Shown one piece after another: positions 1 through 50,572 of a stretch of DNA of 64,000 nt. Position 1 is the stretch's first letter. Every line of letters begins with the position of its first letter. The translations under genes and the position numbers were made by a program. This stretch comes from Cristatella mucedo (taxonomy: Eukaryota; Bryozoa; Phylactolaemata; Cristatellidae): positions 4,940,001 to 5,004,000 of the forward strand of contig WPIO01000014.1 in assembly GCA_009760855.2 (NCBI GenBank), written 5' to 3'. The notes under the pieces were generated by a model, which was not told the DNA's origin, ran no database searches, and saw nothing but the letters and a program-made list of their open reading frames with translations.

Positions 1-712
1 TCTTCCATCTCTTCCATCCCTCCACCCCTCACCTCTCGCATCGGTGTGTACTCGCACACATTCGCCTCACAACGGCATTCTAGCTGTAAGTAACTGGTGT
101 GTGTCTAGTGGATTGGAGTTTGCTCGAAAGTGCCCGAACTTGGTTGCAGAAAACTCATACAGTTCGGACTTATTCACAAGCTAATAAGGAGGATACACAA
201 GTACCCAGTTAAATTGCCAATCGCGACTGCGACAGTAGCCGAGCCAGCGAGCAGCTTCGACTTGCTGCAGGACCTGTACCCGTACTTTGACGGCGAACAT
301 CACCTGGACAGTATCTGCTGTCGATTCGGTGAGCAGTTTTCGTGCACACCAAAGCTCACGAAACATGCGTCGGCTCGCTGCCGACACGCTTGTTGCCAGC
401 TCTCGGCGGCGATCGGCTCCTTGGAGCCACGGCTCGGCTTGCATCGGCTCCTTTCGCTCTGCCACGCTTGCTGCTGCCCCGGGGACTTCAGCTGTGCAAA
501 GGTTCCGGCTGTGCGCAAGTTCCGGCTGTGCGCAAGTTCCGGCTGTGCGCAAGTTCCGGCTGTGCGCAGGTTCCGGCTGCAGACTCGCTTGCTTGCTCAC
601 TCGCAGCGCTTTCGGCTTTGCTAGGGCGCAGCAGCAGCGAGCTGGAGGGTGTGATAAAGAGCGACCCTAGCGTCGTGCTCGTGTCGAGGCCCACTAGCAG
701 CCGCTGAGTGGC
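1..712 (+). other. Leader/upstream region of the SRR1-like gene
   Basis: This is non-coding sequence before the SRR1-like start codon, GC-rich from about position 230 onward. The reading frame of the gene has a stop at 668-670, so translation cannot begin further upstream in that frame. A good donor-like sequence (GTAAGT) lies near 87, so a 5' untranslated exon with an intron is possible but unproven. The open frames across 130-707 on both strands come from the GC-rich 17-bp repeat and do not resemble proteins I know. Confidence 0.5.
502..580. repeat. 17-bp tandem repeat, about 4.6 copies
   Basis: The unit GTTCCGGCTGTGCGCAA starts at 502, 519, 536 and 553, with a partial fifth copy at 570. 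A diverged unit may precede it (about 487-501). The copies are nearly identical. The array lies 133 bases before the SRR1-like start codon, so it may be within its 5' UTR or promoter. Confidence 0.9.
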
Positions 713-1702
713 ATGGCCGACTCGGACGGCTTTCAGCTGGTCAAGTCCAGGAAACCGAAGCGCCGGCCGCCGGATCGAAACACCGGCCGTGCGCGATTTG
801 CTCCGTCGCTGCCGTGCGCCCGAGACGACGACTCGCCGACTCCGGAGAGCGAAGACCGTCTGTACGAGCTGGTTGCGCAGTGCCGAGAAGACGTGCGACG
901 GTCGTGCTTCTGGCCTCGGCTGCTGGCAACCGCTCGCGACGCCGTTGCTTTGCTGTGGCGCACCGACGGCGATGCCGTCGCCGGCAACGGAGTGGACAAA
1001 GCAGAGCTATGTCGTGCGGAGCGCGAAGCTTCGCTCGAGAGCAGCGACGACTTCAACGACGATGCCCGCCCACCGGCGGCTGCCTTTGAACGTGTCGTGG
1101 CTTATGGCGTGGGCAGCTTCTCGTCGTGCGCAATAGCTCGCCACCAGCTGGCGCTGCTGCTGCTGCTTGCCGCCGCCACTCTGAGGCGACGCCGTGTTGC
1201 CGATCCCGGTGGTGTGGATCGCACTCCTCCAGCGGTGGAAGCCTATGACCCCGTGTTTGGCGAGCTAGAGAGGCGCGTGCTGGCGCGCTTCGGCGTCGAG
1301 GTGATTGGCTACAACGAGGAGGGCAAGCGCGCCGTGTCGGAGCGCACTCTGTTCTTCATGCCGCACTGCCCGAAGGCACTGTACAACAACGTGCTCTGGG
1401 CAAACTGGAACGCGGGCAGGCTTGCCCGCACCGTGATTATCGGCAACAGCTTTGCGGCCATCGAGCTGGCGCTGCCTAGCAGGCGCCTGCGCGCCAACTT
1501 TGCGTGCCTGGCGCAAGCGGCACAGTTCGTTGCCGAGTACCGCGTGGACAACTGCTTCAAATTCCCGGACGTGTTCAACGATCTGTCAGTGCACGTGTTC
1601 CCCGGTGATAGGCTGCAGCTGCTGCCAGCATGCATTTCTGATCCTGGCGACGAGCCGGTTTACGATGACGAAGACGAGCTGATAACAGCCGACCGCAGCT
1701 GA
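713..1702 (+). CDS. SRR1-like domain protein (SRRD-like), single exon
   Basis: The 329-residue product has a complete SRR1 domain. Visible blocks are YGVGSFSSC (131-139) followed by an Ala/Leu-rich helix, YDPVF (178-182), NEEGKR (201-206), LFFMPHC (213-219), ALYNNVLW (222-229), VIIGNSF (241-247) and FPDVFNDLSVH (284-294). The N-terminus (DGFQLVKSRKPKRR) is basic and the C-terminus is acidic (DDEDE). The ATG at 713 gives a sensible N-terminus, and an in-frame stop at 668-670 lies upstream. SRR1 family proteins are known in plants, fungi and animals and have been linked to circadian and haem regulation; the biochemical activity is not established. The gene has no introns, unlike its neighbour ACLY, so it could be an old retrocopy. 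No frameshift or premature stop is seen. I did not find a clear AATAAA close to the stop. Confidence 0.85.
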   Translation: MADSDGFQLVKSRKPKRRPPDRNTGRARFAPSLPCARDDDSPTPESEDRLYELVAQCREDVRRSCFWPRLLATARDAVALLWRTDGDAVAGNGVDKAELCRAEREASLESSDDFNDDARPPAAAFERVVAYGVGSFSSCAIARHQLALLLLLAAATLRRRRVADPGGVDRTPPAVEAYDPVFGELERRVLARFGVEVIGYNEEGKRAVSERTLFFMPHCPKALYNNVLWANWNAGRLARTVIIGNSFAAIELALPSRRLRANFACLAQAAQFVAEYRVDNCFKFPDVFNDLSVHVFPGDRLQLLPACISDPGDEPVYDDEDELITADRS

Positions 1703-4700
1703 GAGCTGAGCTGCACCGAGCTGAGAACTGTTGCCTGCTGCATTGAGTGGCTTAGATGCGGTTGCGGTGGCCAGCTTCGGCGCCGTCTCATCCTTTGTTC
1801 GGTTGCAAGCCACGGGATGGCGTTGGCTGCTACCTGCTGCACATCTGTACCAGTACACCAACAACACCACTTTGCTATTGTCGAAAGTCCAGCTGTGTTT
1901 TTGTTTTCCGTGTTCTGACAGATAAGGTAACCAGTGACTAGTGCTTAGCTGCCCCAAGTTTTGAAATAATTGTTTGCTGGTCTCCTAGCAGCAGTCCCCA
2001 GCATGCAGTGTAAGAATGAATCAAATATCACTGTACTTTCAGCACATACCATAAATGGACTTGCTTTCACCTGGTGGCACAAGCCAAGCCTTGCCAAGTC
2101 CATGGTAATGACACATTTGAAAAACTGCTTACACAATACTGTTCACTTGGTGACATCGAGATTGTCTCGGGGCCAGCCCAACGACAGAGGAAGTGAGGCG
2201 AGCACCAGCGAGGTAGCAGCTGCAAGCAGCAGTGCAAACAACTGCCTCCCATCGAGTAGCCGAAACGGTGCCTATCCCCATCTTCTGTAATGTTGTACCC
2301 ATAGTGCCCAAAGGGATTTTCAGGTCTGCTTGAACTCAGCTATCGCCGGTATGAGCTTGGGGACGGGTCGGAATAAGCAAAGACGAATCGGCTCATTTCA
2401 CCACTTTCAAGTCGGGCACCCATCTCGGTTGGATTGCCTCCTGTTTATTGATCAAACCTGATCCTGTCCACATAGAGCAGTGCTAAGATGTCGGCTCAGA
2501 ATAGTGGCCCAGAGGAAACGTCTACGACAAGCCACCACGAAGCCATACTTCGCCCATCGACCCAGGTCGATTGTTAGCGAGCTTGGAATCATCATTGGCA
2601 TGTGTTCGCCGTGGCAGCATAAAGCAATTTTTATCCTATGGCTAGCGCTTGCCATAGCTGGTATGAACGCCGAGGGCAAGGGCTAAACCGGCAGCGATCC
2701 AGCCGCATCATATGCAGGGCCTAATTTGTCTGGTCTACTCCACGAATGTCCAGTCTCGTGGGTTCATTACCAAGAGTTTCCCGTCGCCTTTCGGAAAGAC
2801 ATGAGATCCGAAAGCACGAGTTACGATGCCGCCTAGCGAAAACTGCAGTCTCGATATCGAACTACGAGCGTTTTTCACCCATAGTAGAATTAGCCGGCTA
2901 GCTCGTTTAGTTGATACGAATGCTTGTAAAAACGAGCAAGAGCCTCGAAGCGGAAGCTATAGCTGGCAGTCGCCGCCGAGTCTCGCCATTCCTTCATTTG
3001 AGGCATGCGCTGTTAAGGTAAACTTCAGATTCTTGAGTGCACGAACAGTTTATCACGATATACTCGGCGTGCAGTCTGTGTCCGAGTTGGAATAGGTAAT
3101 AACCGTGAGCTCGTAGGCGACGGTGAAAAGGTAGTGAACTAAATCAGCACCCAGATTAAAAATTGATTTCCAATATTCGTGGTTTTCGTGAATTGTAACC
3201 ACTATGAATTTTTACGCGATAATTCATGGCCGAGGTCGCATAGCATCTGAAGCCATTTAATAGGCTGTCGGTTCTGCTTCGCATTTGGATTGGCATTTGA
3301 GCTGACTGGAGCTCTAGGCCACTGATCAGCTGGTGTACGTCATGGCCGCTCTTGAACACATGTAACCATCCGCTACAGTCAAATAGAACAAATCATTATT
3401 GATATGGAATCTTCATGTTAAGACATTGGCGTTCTTCGCCGAGGCATAGTTTTTTTGGCTACTGCGGGCATACCTGCGTGCATTGGTGCTGCACGTAGTT
3501 GTCGCTAGCCGAGATGTATGGTTCAGGCGTCGCCAGTATTCGTCGCGTGCAGGCCGAGGCTAGAACCGTCCGTTACTAACGCTGTATTTACGGCCTAGTT
3601 ATGTCCGTACACCGTGCTCGTAACAGTGTAGATGTGACGCTGGCATACGAAAGTACTACGTTTTATACTTTAAGCTCAATCTGGATTGTTAAAGCGTGCA
3701 AACACTGACTTGAAGCCAGGACAAATTTCGCATACTGAACGGATTGAGCTGTGGGCGCGCCTTCGTGACGGTACGCACATGCTTGCCTTCGTGCAAACGC
3801 ATTCAGGCGAGCCTCAAGCGTGCCGCCGGATTGAGGTTCCTCACAGTCCCTTTCAGAGAGCCAAAATTATGATAGAACAGTTAACCTGAGAATCTGAGAT
3901 ACAGCTCAACAGATATGGTAGCGCATTCACTTTGAGACTTGGAGAATCATAATTTTTCGAGCGCGAACGCGCCGGACAGATAGGCTCCACGATGCAAATG
4001 GGATGTAGGAGTAGGTTGGTAAATGCCGCAGTTGTCTCAACTGTAGCGTCTGCAAGGCAGATTCTTCTACAAACCGCGATCACTCCTGGCGTAAATAGTC
4101 AGAGGGGCCTTTCTTATCTAATCTGCAAGTCTTCATGGGCACGTACTAACCGGATGGGCTAGCCGGAAGCCGGTGTAGGGTCAGGGTTGTTTAGCCGGTG
4201 CAGCCTCGGTTTGCCCGGTGGTGCGACTGACATCGCCTGATCCTGCCTGCGTAGGTCGTTGGCTTGACACGCAGCCCACGTCGGTGACGGTGCCCAGAGT
4301 CTGTCTGTCGCGGCCGTTGTTCGGTCAGTAAAGCCGTAGCAGCTGTTTCGCCGCGTGACTAAATGCTTGCGCGCTTATGGGGTAGCTCTGTAGTTAAATC
4401 GATCAGGCGCGCGGCGCTCATTGTTTGCCGCCAGTGAAAACCGTACCGTCTGGCTAGGCCTAGGTTAGATAAGGGTATTTCTGGGGAGCGCTAGCTGGAA
4501 ACAGCTGTCTCGGGCTTCAGGTAGCCCCGGCTGTGCACGTGACGGTCTGCTGCGCTGCGAAACTCGACTATCGACCGCAGCGTCGCCCAGGCTGGCGTAA
4601 TTCGCCGCGCTGCAAACGGGCGTGATCAATGCAAGATATCAAATTATGTGCGGCGTCAAGCTGGTTGCCCACTGTCTTCGACTTAATCAGTGCTCGGCAG

Positions 4701-5020
4701 CCAGGTGCCTTGGCAGCAGCAGCGTTGGCGGATCTTATCTTTTGTTGGCGGACGTGTCCTGGCCGGCTTTTTTTAGGCGATCGGCGCTCGAGCGCCGTGC
4801 GCGCCCACCTCCTGCGGCTCCTCCGTTCGCCGAGCGCTCGCCGCCGCCCATGTGTGCCGTGGCCGCCGCTTAACTGCAGTTTTCGCCCACCGGACGCGCG
4901 CGCCAGCTCGACCCGCGGCGCTCACCCTCCCCAGGCGGACGCACGCCGGGTTTACTTGTATGCACAAGTCGCACAAACTTTAGGTCGTATCTTGTGCGCG
5001 TCGGAGCTCCTTGAATCGGA
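1703..5020 (+). other. Intergenic region between SRR1-like gene and ACLY, including ACLY promoter/5' UTR
   Basis: I recognise no gene, SINE or LINE in 1703-4700; short open frames here look random. From about 4500 to 4960 the sequence becomes GC-rich, as expected for a housekeeping-type promoter. A possible 3' splice site (pyrimidine-poor, TAG at 4981-4983) lies 37 bases before the ACLY start, so a separate non-coding first exon is possible. The transcription start cannot be placed from sequence alone. Confidence 0.4.
4536..4541. promoter_or_regulatory. Candidate E-box (CACGTG) upstream of ACLY
   Basis: A perfect CACGTG palindrome lies about 480 bases before the ACLY start codon, in a GC-rich stretch. 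In vertebrates lipogenic genes are controlled by bHLH factors such as SREBP and ChREBP that bind E-box-type elements. A 6-base match is weak evidence, so function is only inferred. Confidence 0.25.
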
Positions 5021-44366
<39,346 letters not shown>

Positions 44367-44694
44367 AGTCAGTCAAATACATAATGCTATTGCCATGTGA
44401 GGTGTCAAGGCAAGCGGCACCGTTGTGGGTCGCGTTGTCACTAGCTGCACATGCTGGATGAGAGGCATCCCGTTCTTTGACTCGCATATCTGAGGGTTTA
44501 GCATTATTTGTTATTTACCGTTGCATGTACCGAAAGGGTTACATACTCTGCTGTTTAGTCCCTGTACAGACGCTCTTTCACTAGTCTATGTCGTCGCTGT
44601 ACACTTTCTTCCTTTTTTTAAAAAGAGATTGTATGAAAAGCTTTGCCTCTTGTGGCCATGTGCTGGTGTTGCTGCAGTAGCTTTTTGTTTCGGT

Positions 44695-44700
44695 AATAAA
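44695..44700 (+). terminator. ACLY: Candidate ACLY poly(A) signal AATAAA
   Basis: A canonical AATAAA lies 329 bases after the ACLY stop codon. Another at 45195-45200 could act as a distal site. No other signal is nearer to the stop. Confidence 0.6.
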
Positions 44701-47309
44701 GGCTGTGTGAAACTTGGTGTATTGCAATTCCGGCACCTAATGGGCATTGCTGATGTGTTTCGGACTGCAAAGCAGTGCCATCTGTAATTAATCGATAGCA
44801 TAGTCGTCTGCTTAGCTGGGCTGCTGTCAAAGCCTGCATATAAAAATACGACTGCTTAGTCTCACTGTTGGTGATGTAGTAACCTGGCCTTGGCTGCTGC
44901 AGGTACAGGGGTTGCTGCACCCAGCACTCCGTGTTGCAACTGCACCTGGAAACTGGCTATTATGTGTCGAGCCGTAACGTGATAGCTGGTTCTGCAAAGG
45001 TCATACAATATTTTTGGCATAACTTTGCCACCTGACTTATGCGTTTGATGTTGCCACGTCTGTTTGATTCGTAATTCTTCAGATGCCTGCAGGAGAAAAC
45101 GCCCCAGTGCAGTCTTCTATTTTAGGAAATTGGTCTCAGAAGAGGCATATTCGAGCAGTAACACACTCATAGCATGCCTTACTTACAGTTCAGAAATAAA
45201 GCATCTGGTGTGTTAATTGAATTGCTTGAGAAGAGAAAAGATCACTGATTATTTGCTGCCACTCAAGAACTTACACCGACAATTAATCCATTCAAATATT
45301 TAGCATCCTACCATACCATATCTGATGGTTTGAGCTTACGAAGCATGTTCTCTTGGGTTCAACGAATTACCGAAATCCATTCTAATTAGGCTAACATCGA
45401 CCGGACGTTAGCGTTGCCGAGCTCAAATTGTGCACTGATATTGTAGTACACGTTCGATTTTATCTATGCATCAAATTTGAAGTCGCTTGGCGAACGTGCC
45501 CTTATGCGAATTGGCTTTGACGCCTGCACCAAAATCCATTCTAGGTCCCGTAAAATCCACCTCAGATCAGCTGCCCATAGCTCCAACAAGTTTGAAATAT
45601 CAAACTAGGCTACACTTACAATGTACTCAGAAAACTTCGTGAGATTCCGCTCACGAGTTCTCATGGTCCACTGAAATAGCATTGCAGTGGCCCAGGCCAA
45701 CAACTCAATCCTCGGTCAGTTTCAAATAGATCGATAGTTGCTGAGAAAAGATCGAACTTTTCTTGTGCTGCATTAAAGGTGCAGCCACATCCTTTTAAAC
45801 AATCGACGAAGGCACAATCGACGGCAATGACCCGGCCTCTACCGCAATCTGTTTCAAATTTGCTGGAAATCGGCCGTTTGAATTTGTAATTATCCCACCA
45901 CATTACGCTCACTGTGGGCGAACATACTGTCATTTTTCGCGTTCAAACTTGGGCAATCGGCAGCAATTGCCCGAGACAATGCAGCCATCTATGATGGTCT
46001 GTTACAATTACAAAGCTGGCGGGAGAAGATCGAGTTTTTCTTCCGTAACAGTGTGCTGTGTTATAAGTGCAGCAGCATTCATTCAACCAATCTCGAACGT
46101 ACAAGCGAGGGCAATTCGTGGCAATCAACGGCAAAGGCCTGGGAAAATACGGAAATCTATCCGTCGTACGTGTACACATTCAACTGAAGTCGTGAGAACA
46201 GGGGTATAGGTCAAGCGATCGTACCAGGTGAGGGAGACCTTGTGGTTAGCTGGAAAAAACATGTCATCGGCCCTGCCAGGTGTGGTGAACATTAGAGTAC
46301 CGGTGAGCGCTTCAACATTAGTCAGTGGCAAGGCGAGAAGCTACATTAATTAGTGAAGCTTCAGGCTAGCACAGCTGTAATGATGTTTTGATGGAAATGA
46401 TAGACATTTATTTATCGTGCTCTACCCGAGGGCTGTGGAGGAAGTTTCCAGGGGTTCGAACTTTCAGTTTGCAGGTCACTGCCAAGCCATTAGGGACCTT
46501 GTCAGTCGGACAAAGAAGCATTTTACATTAAGCATATTACATTAGGCATAACATCGCACTTTAAAAAAAGGTTCGTTGACGTGTACTTTAGCTTTGCACA
46601 GTCTAGGTGCAGTCAATTTTCGACAGAATGCAGGATTTCTGTTTTGACTTGGGCCATTGCAGTTGATTGCAATGGAGTGACCGAGAGCTAGCATTCCCAA
46701 CGGAATATCCTGGGTGCACAAAAAATATAGTATACTCGAACGAGAAATCTAAATGCGAGCATCACCTAGCAGCGTCCAGTGTATTGTTAATGCAGTGACA
46801 TGACATTTGGTGGATAGACAAAATCGAACGTGTCCTACAATATCGGTGCAAAACTTGAGCTCGGCAGCGCTAATGTCTGGTCGATGTTAGCCTACTTGGA
46901 GTGGATTTCGGTAATTCGTCGTCGAGCCCTGTTTTCTTTGCATGTCTGCCATCGCCAAAAACACGAATACTGCTCTGGCAGCCTAATGACTAGTGAATGG
47001 TCTGCTAAGTCTTAAAAAAAGCATGAGTGTAAAGCTTAGTTCGCTGTATGGAGTTTCATGGAGCTTCATGGAGCTGATGCCTTTAATTTTTGAATGTTAC
47101 GGATACCATTGCTTCAAATGATGGTTATTGATTTAGACAGCAGGGCTATTTAGGTCACTTCGAAGGAGTGCGGTAGCGTTTTATTGCTGATGACAGAACA
47201 GTCTATTATTCGCCGTCCCGAGAACATCCTTGCCTACTATTCTGCATGGAAAGCAGAGTAACATAAGTACACAATGCCCGAAGATAGTGAAGGCGAGCCA
47301 ATGATGTAG
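44701..47309. other. Intergenic region after ACLY
   Basis: No gene is recognised. Two diverged direct copies of about 105-125 bases lie at 45737-45840 and 46020-46145, sharing GAAGATCGA-like, GCAGCAGCATTC-like and CAATCGAC-like blocks. They may be fragments of an unclassified repeat. Confidence 0.4.
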
Positions 47310-47319
47310 GCCAGCCATG

Positions 47320-47402
47320 CAGCAAATGTAAAGCGTCAAGAAAGAGATTGAGTTCTCTGAGGGCGTTTTATCAAGTGCATTATTATTATTGTTATTATTA
47401 AT
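47320..47402 (+). mobile_element. LINE 3' tail fragment
   Basis: It has GCAAATGTAAAGCGTCAAG, AGAGATTGAGTTCTCTGAG, GGGCGTTTTATCAAGTGC and ATT repeats. No coding part is attached. Confidence 0.85.
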
Positions 47403-48019
47403 GGTATTGAGCTAGCCTGCTTCCAGTAATGAAATCGCCTCAGCGACTCGTCGCGAAAGCTGCAATCACAATATAGTGAAACCGTCCGTATGGAGATGAC
47501 AGCCAGTGCCATCAGTCGTACAAGTGGCGACTCTAAAAAGTGCGTCCTACCTGACTCAGTTGATTTATCATTCGATACGCCTAATTCAATATGACTGAAC
47601 AAAGACGATAACGACGTAACACCGAACGAGATATACGTAGTGCACATGGCCGGGGTATGGGGGTGCAGCTCCGGAAGGGAGGGCTATGCTGCGGTCAGCA
47701 GGCCTCGCAGCCAGGCTGGATTGGCAGGGTGCGGTGGAGCTTCCTTAATCACTAAAAAAAATCAAGCACACGCAAGAGTGGGAGTAGAAAGTCAACATTC
47801 ACTACATGCAGATCTCCTCGAGGACCTAAACCATGAACGTCGAAAAAAAGGGCGCTTCTTCGATAATCCAAAAACGAGTGCTTCTTCGATAATCCAAAAA
47901 AGCTCGAGGCTGCGCTCTGTACCCTGGACTCCTTGCTCTTCCTCAATGTCCACCTTGGCGCTTGTCCGACTAGGTAGTCGACACTAGACCTGGAGAACTT
48001 GAGCAATAGCACCCTCTCA
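47403..48019. other. Unassigned intergenic stretch
   Basis: No gene is seen. A 21-bp segment (GCTTCTTCGATAATCCAAAA core) is duplicated in tandem around 47851-47900. Confidence 0.4.
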
Positions 48020-48599
48020 ACATACTGCTGTTCCTCGCAAAGCAGGATCGAGTACTGGCAGACCGGTTACACTGGTCTCTGTCATGTCTTCAAAAATTGC
48101 ACGCAAGTTTCAGTCCGGCTTTCGAGTCCATCACTACACTGAGTCGGCACTGCTGCGAGTGTCCGCCGACCTTGTAAGGAATGCTGATTCGGATAGATAG
48201 ATGCTGCTAGTTTTCCTAGATCTCTTGACAGCTTTTGATAACATTGACCTACAAATCCCTCTTGAGCTCCGCTGGTCTCGTGTAGGCATCACAGGCTTCA
48301 CTGTGATGTAATGGTTCAAATCTTGTCTCAAGAGAATTCAAAGAGTACATGTCAGCGGAAAGCGATCATCCGATGAAACTTTGAGCGGTGGCCCTAGATG
48401 ATCCATTTTTAATACGCTCCTTTCCCCACCGTATAGTCTACCTCTCACCCATGTAATCGCCAAGCTCAAACTAAGCTTTAATTTTTATGCAGAAAGATAT
48501 GCAGCTGTACTTGCTCTTCGATTCCTCCCTGCCTTCCAGCATTTCAAACTCTCTCTGGCTCTGTGTCTCAGTCTCTCTCTCTCTATCTCTATCTTTCCA

Positions 48600-48672
<73 letters not shown>

Positions 48673-49234
48673 CTATCTCCCTAATAGCATGCATTGCTGA
48701 AATTTACTCTTAGAAGGAAGAAAACTTTCTAAAATTAAGTGGCGACAAAGTAAACTTACTAAATATGGGCAAATCGTGTGTTACTCAGAAACTGGAAAGC
48801 CCGATCTCCAAATCAGCTCGACTAGCGCATCTCCTTAGCATCCGCCAGGAATCTGAGCGTCCTCTTCCAAATTGACTTGTCAGGGCTTGTCAGTTTCACA
48901 GTTAAGTCTGCCGAACTTGACCTCCGTTATATTGCATAAAATTTGGGCTTGATTAGATGAGAAACCACTGCAGTCAAGCTGGTTTATGCATTCGTAAAAT
49001 TCCGACTAGAATTCTGTAATTCGCTACTTGTAGACCTTCCTTAACATGCAATAACACGCTTATAGTTGTTGCAAAACTCGGCAGCCAGGCATATATGCTG
49101 CTACAGACACAACTGCCACATTAAATCACTTCTGATCAGTCTTCGCTGGCTGCCTGCTTCAAGCAGCGTGTCGACTTCACGATCCTGTCACTCACCTTCC
49201 GGTCCCATCATTATCTTGCTCCGGCGTACACATC
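48020..49234 (+). mobile_element. LINE, 5' portion of copy split by the LTR element
   Basis: The decayed reverse transcriptase is visible as FQSGFRVHHYTESALLRV, LLVFLDLLTAFDNIDLQIPL, SRVGITGFT and FYAERYAAVLAL (degraded YADD region), with several stops. It continues to DFTILSLTFRSHHYLAPAYTS at the insertion point. A TATC microsatellite sits inside. Confidence 0.85.
48571..48680. repeat. (TATC)n microsatellite within the LINE
   Basis: About 18 nearly perfect TATC units follow a TCTC-rich lead-in. Confidence 0.96.
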
Positions 49235-50572
49235 TGTAACGCCGAAGGCTCGGCGGGGTAAGCTTGACCTGCCGCTTACCTAGCGGCGTAGCCTATCGCC
49301 TAATGCCGTTCGGTGCGCGCCTACGCGCAATAAGCTGGCCGCCACGAAACGAGCGTTTCTGGCGCTGACCTGCTTACCGTTACTAAAAGGGGTCGTGAGT
49401 CCGCGGCGTGAATTGGAAGCAAGACACATAAATTGGGGATTTTACTGAACTTTATTCGCAAGCGCACAAAGTCGCTGCGCGTCTAGTTCAGCTTTATCTC
49501 CACACTCCTCGCACGTTCAACACTCTTGCGGAGGGAATACTCCTCTACACTAAGCGCGACCCGGACCCTAAACCCTAACCGGTGAACTAGGAATCCGTTC
49601 CCACCTGTGCCGAGGGAATACCCCAAAACACGCCAACTTAAACACTCGAGCGGAGGGAGTACTTCTCCACACTGAGGTGCGAACCGGAGTCTAAACCCTA
49701 CCCGGTGAACTAGAACTCGGTTTCCACCAGTGCGGCCGGAATACTCCACACACGCCAACTCAAGCACTCCTGCGGAGGAAATAATTCTCCACACTAAAGC
49801 GCGACCCGGAGCCTAAACCCTACCCGGTGAACTAGAGCTCCACACACGCCAACTACGCCTAGCTCGCGCCGGCAAATCCCTATGCCGAGAGCACGTGCTA
49901 GCGCGCACACACACGACACAAAAGAAACACAAAACACGAAAGAACAAACAAAATGCCAGCTCGGGCGCGATACGACCGTGTTCGGTGGGGTTCCACCGAA
50001 TCCTCCTAGAGCTGTCTCGTCCTGTTCCGTCAATCGCTGGCGAACAGCCCGCCCTCCTCCCTCGCTTCCAGAGAAAACGAGTCCGACGGCGGAGCCGGAC
50101 CAAAGACAGAAGACCACAGACAAAAAGACACCAGGCAAAAGACCCAGAGCGAGCGTCGCTCGACTCTTAAATACTTGGCTGAGACAGTGGGGCAAGAGCT
50201 TAGTGGTATTGGGCCCGGACACCTTGGCCCATTACGGAAAGGAATGACTACCGTTCCCAGGCCACTGGCAGGGCACCTCCGTCCAGCTTGAATGGCGAAT
50301 GGGTTCCAGACGCTTCTTTCTTGGGAAGAGGGAAGGCGGGGGTTGACAGGCCAGCCAACATCTATCAGCAGCTTCCGCGAGTATCGGACCAATTCTAAAG
50401 GCCGAATCGCCGCTGCTCGTCTCCGAGCTTCCTGGCCTGCTCCTAAGCGCTTCCTCTCTAACCGCACTGACGCTCCTCTCTGGCTCACTGCTCCAGGACA
50501 AAGGGGCTCTAGCCCGCCGCCGAACAGCTCTTGTTCGCGCTAACATTCAGCCAAAGCCAGCAGGGCGCTACA
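49235..50572 (-). repeat. Left LTR (3' LTR in element orientation)
   Basis: It starts TGTAACGCCG and ends GGGCGCTACA. The minus strand has a TATTTAAG box (complement of 50166-50173) and AATAAA (complement of 49451-49456). It contains three internal 122-bp-type repeats at 49519-49855. Confidence 0.93.
49519..49855. repeat. Three tandem repeats of about 122 bp inside the left LTR
   Basis: Units start at 49519, 49641 and 49763 (122, 122 and 93 bases). Each contains GCGGAGG, a CTAAACCCTA motif, CCGGTGAACTAG and CGCCAACT. The same array recurs in the right LTR at about 51930-52265. Confidence 0.88.

Noticed and set aside
130..707. Several open frames of 120-164 codons upstream of the SRR1-like gene
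   Set aside because: They overlap in many frames on both strands and derive from the GC-rich 17-bp repeat region.
45195..45200. Second AATAAA as main ACLY poly(A) signal
   Set aside because: A closer canonical signal exists at 44695; the distal one is possible only as an alternative.
50030..50488. 152-codon minus-strand open frame, repeated at 52442-52900
   Set aside because: It lies wholly inside the LTRs, has no retroviral domain, and its duplication simply reflects the two LTRs.
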